Below are positions 4,398-5,794 of a stretch of 5,794 nt of DNA, one piece after another. Source of the stretch: Pseudomonadota bacterium (GTDB taxonomy: Bacteria; Pseudomonadota; Alphaproteobacteria; UBA828; JAPUJA01); contig JAPUJA010000241.1 of the NCBI GenBank assembly GCA_027296525.1, positions 1-5,794 on the forward strand. The letters are read 5' to 3'. Each line of letters starts with the position of its first letter. Positions within the stretch are counted from its first letter, which is position 1. Both the position numbers and the translations under genes were made by a program. The notes under the pieces were generated by a model, which had not been told where the DNA came from, did not search any database, and was given only the letters and a program-made list of their open reading frames with translations.

Positions 4398-5794
4398 GCG
4401 AGACGGTCGAGCGCGACGGCTTTCTCGGCGTCGAGAGATCGATTTGCGATCGGCGCTGGCGCATGAGGCCCGGCGACGAGCGGCTCGCCCTTGCCCTCTC
4501 CCAGCGTCTCGAGCTTCCCGATATCGTCGGGCGTCTGCTCGCCGCGCGGGGGATCGACCTCGACTCGGCGGAGTCGTTCCTGAACCCGACTTTACGCACG
4601 GTGCTGCCCGATCCCTCGGAGCTCCTCGACATGGACATGGCGGCCGCGCGCATCGCGCGCGCCGTGACCCAAGGAGAGGGGATCGCGATCTTCGGCGATT
4701 ACGACGTGGACGGCGCGACCTCGAGCGCCGTGTTGCTGCGCTTCTTCCGCGCCGTCGACGCGCACGCCTCGGTCTACATCCCGGACCGCCAGAAGGAGGG
4801 CTACGGCCCGAACGCCCCGGCGCTGCTCAAGCTGAAAGCCGAGGGTGCCGGCGTGGTCGTGACGGTCGATTGCGGCACGACCGCGTTTGAGCCGCTGGCG
4901 ACGGCCAAGGAGGCCGGGCTCGACGTCATCATCGTCGATCATCATGTGGCCGAGCCCGAGCTGCCCGCGCGTTTCGCGATGATCAACCCGAACCGGCTCG
5001 ACGAGACGCGGACGTTGGGGAATCTCGCCGCCGTCGGGGTCGCCTTCCTGCTCGCGGTCGCGGTCAATCGGGAGCTGCGCCGTATCGGCTGGTTCCGGGA
5101 GCGGGCCGAGCCCGACCTGCTCGAATGGCTCGACCTCGTGGCGCTCGGCACGGTGTGCGACGCGGTACCGCTCACCGGCGTCAACCGCGCCTATGTGACC
5201 CAAGGGTTGAAGGCGATGACGATGCGCCGGAATGTCGGCTTGTGCGCGCTCTCGGACACCGCCGGGCTCGACCAGCCGCCCAGCGCCTACCATCTGGGCT
5301 ACGTGCTCGGACCCCGGGTCAACGCGGGCGGACGCGTGGGCAACGCCAATCTCGGCGTTCGCCTGCTCACCACCGACGATCGCGAGGAGGCGCTCGTCCT
5401 GGCCCACCGGCTCGAGGAGCTCAATCAGGAGCGCCGCGCGATCGAGACGCGCGTGCTCGCCGAAGCGAGCGCCGAGGCCGAGGCGAAGCTTGGCGCCGCC
5501 CCGGTTCTCCTGGTCGCGGGCGAGGACTGGCATTCGGGCGTGATCGGCATCATCGCGAGCCGGCTCGCCCAGCGCTACGAGCGGCCCACGGCGGTGGTCA
5601 GCCTCGCGGGCGAGACGGGGCGCGCCTCGGCCCGCTCGGTCGCGGGCGTCGATCTCGGCGCGGCGGTCACGGCGGCGCGCCAGGCGGGTCTGCTCGTCCA
5701 TGGCGGCGGGCACCCGATGGCTGCCGGATTCACCGTCGAGCGCGCGAAACTGCCTGCGCTCGAGGCGTTTCTCATCGAGCGCCTCGGCCCCTCG
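4394..5794 (+). CDS. recJ: Single-stranded-DNA-specific exonuclease RecJ, N-terminal 467 residues (cut by window edge)
   Basis: From GTG 4394 there are 467 stop-free codons to the right edge. RecJ degrades single-stranded DNA 5' to 3' in RecF-pathway recombination, mismatch repair and base-excision repair. The DHH-phosphoesterase motifs appear in order: GDYDVDGATS (101-110), PDRQKEGYGPN (130-140), VDCGTT (158-163), then DHH (182-184), LAAVG (near 213-217) and ALGTVCDAVPL (near 252-262). These acidic and His residues bind the two metal ions. LGPRVNAGGRVGNANLG follows, and the DHHA1 domain contains GEDWHSGVIGI and GGGHPMAAG (437-445). The C-terminal OB-fold end is missing only because the window stops. 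The GTG overlaps the glpX stop as GTGA, typical of coupled translation; ATG 4463 (residue 24) is an alternative start but loses the overlap. No inactivating changes were seen. Confidence 0.96.
   Translation, partial: MSETVERDGFLGVERSICDRRWRMRPGDERLALALSQRLELPDIVGRLLAARGIDLDSAESFLNPTLRTVLPDPSELLDMDMAAARIARAVTQGEGIAIFGDYDVDGATSSAVLLRFFRAVDAHASVYIPDRQKEGYGPNAPALLKLKAEGAGVVVTVDCGTTAFEPLATAKEAGLDVIIVDHHVAEPELPARFAMINPNRLDETRTLGNLAAVGVAFLLAVAVNRELRRIGWFRERAEPDLLEWLDLVALGTVCDAVPLTGVNRAYVTQGLKAMTMRRNVGLCALSDTAGLDQPPSAYHLGYVLGPRVNAGGRVGNANLGVRLLTTDDREEALVLAHRLEELNQERRAIETRVLAEASAEAEAKLGAAPVLLVAGEDWHSGVIGIIASRLAQRYERPTAVVSLAGETGRASARSVAGVDLGAAVTAARQAGLLVHGGGHPMAAGFTVERAKLPALEAFLIERLGPS

Noticed and set aside
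4592..5713. A 373-codon open frame on the minus strand opposite recJ
   Set aside because: It is antisense to clear RecJ motifs and shows no recognisable domain; long antisense frames are normal at this base composition.
1..5794. Mobile element, phage or defence system
   Set aside because: No transposase, integrase, terminal inverted repeats or defence-family motif; all sizeable coding capacity is used by housekeeping genes and one envelope lipoprotein.

Overview
This GC-rich window (roughly 65-70% G+C by eye) looks like chromosomal DNA of an alphaproteobacterium, perhaps of the Rhodospirillales type. The grounds are the gene set, the hom-glpX-recJ order, which I remember as common in that class, and the style of the OmpA-like lipoprotein. 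No marker gene for taxonomy is present, so this is inference.

Layout. (1) Positions 1-562, minus strand: the N-terminal 187 codons of a class I polyhydroxyalkanoate synthase (phaC), cut by the window edge. (2) Positions 563-733: a divergent intergenic region whose AT-rich half probably carries promoters in both directions. (3) Positions 734-1849, plus strand: a predicted outer-membrane lipoprotein with a C-terminal OmpA-like peptidoglycan-binding domain and a tandem array of five heptapeptides (5 x 21 bp) just after the lipobox. (4) Positions 1850-2095: a non-coding gap with a possible terminator, a heptamer present three times, an AT-rich block with two short palindromes, and a ten-codon mini-ORF that runs into the next start. 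(5) Positions 2096-5794, plus strand: hom (homoserine dehydrogenase with ACT domain), glpX (class II fructose-1,6-bisphosphatase) and recJ (single-strand 5'-3' exonuclease, cut by the right edge). The spacing is tight (7 nt, then a 4-nt overlap), so these three are very probably one transcript.

How the genes relate. PhaC polymerises hydroxyacyl-CoA into carbon-storage granules. Hom commits aspartate semialdehyde to threonine and methionine. GlpX runs the gluconeogenic FBPase step. RecJ acts in recombination and mismatch or base-excision repair. They share no pathway; the grouping looks like conserved neighbourhood rather than a functional system. The OmpA-type lipoprotein is a cell-envelope gene lying between phaC and hom.

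I do not see a novel defence, mobile or biosynthetic system here. The points that merit a second look are in the lipoprotein (in-frame repeat, altered peptidoglycan-binding loop) and in the gap before hom.
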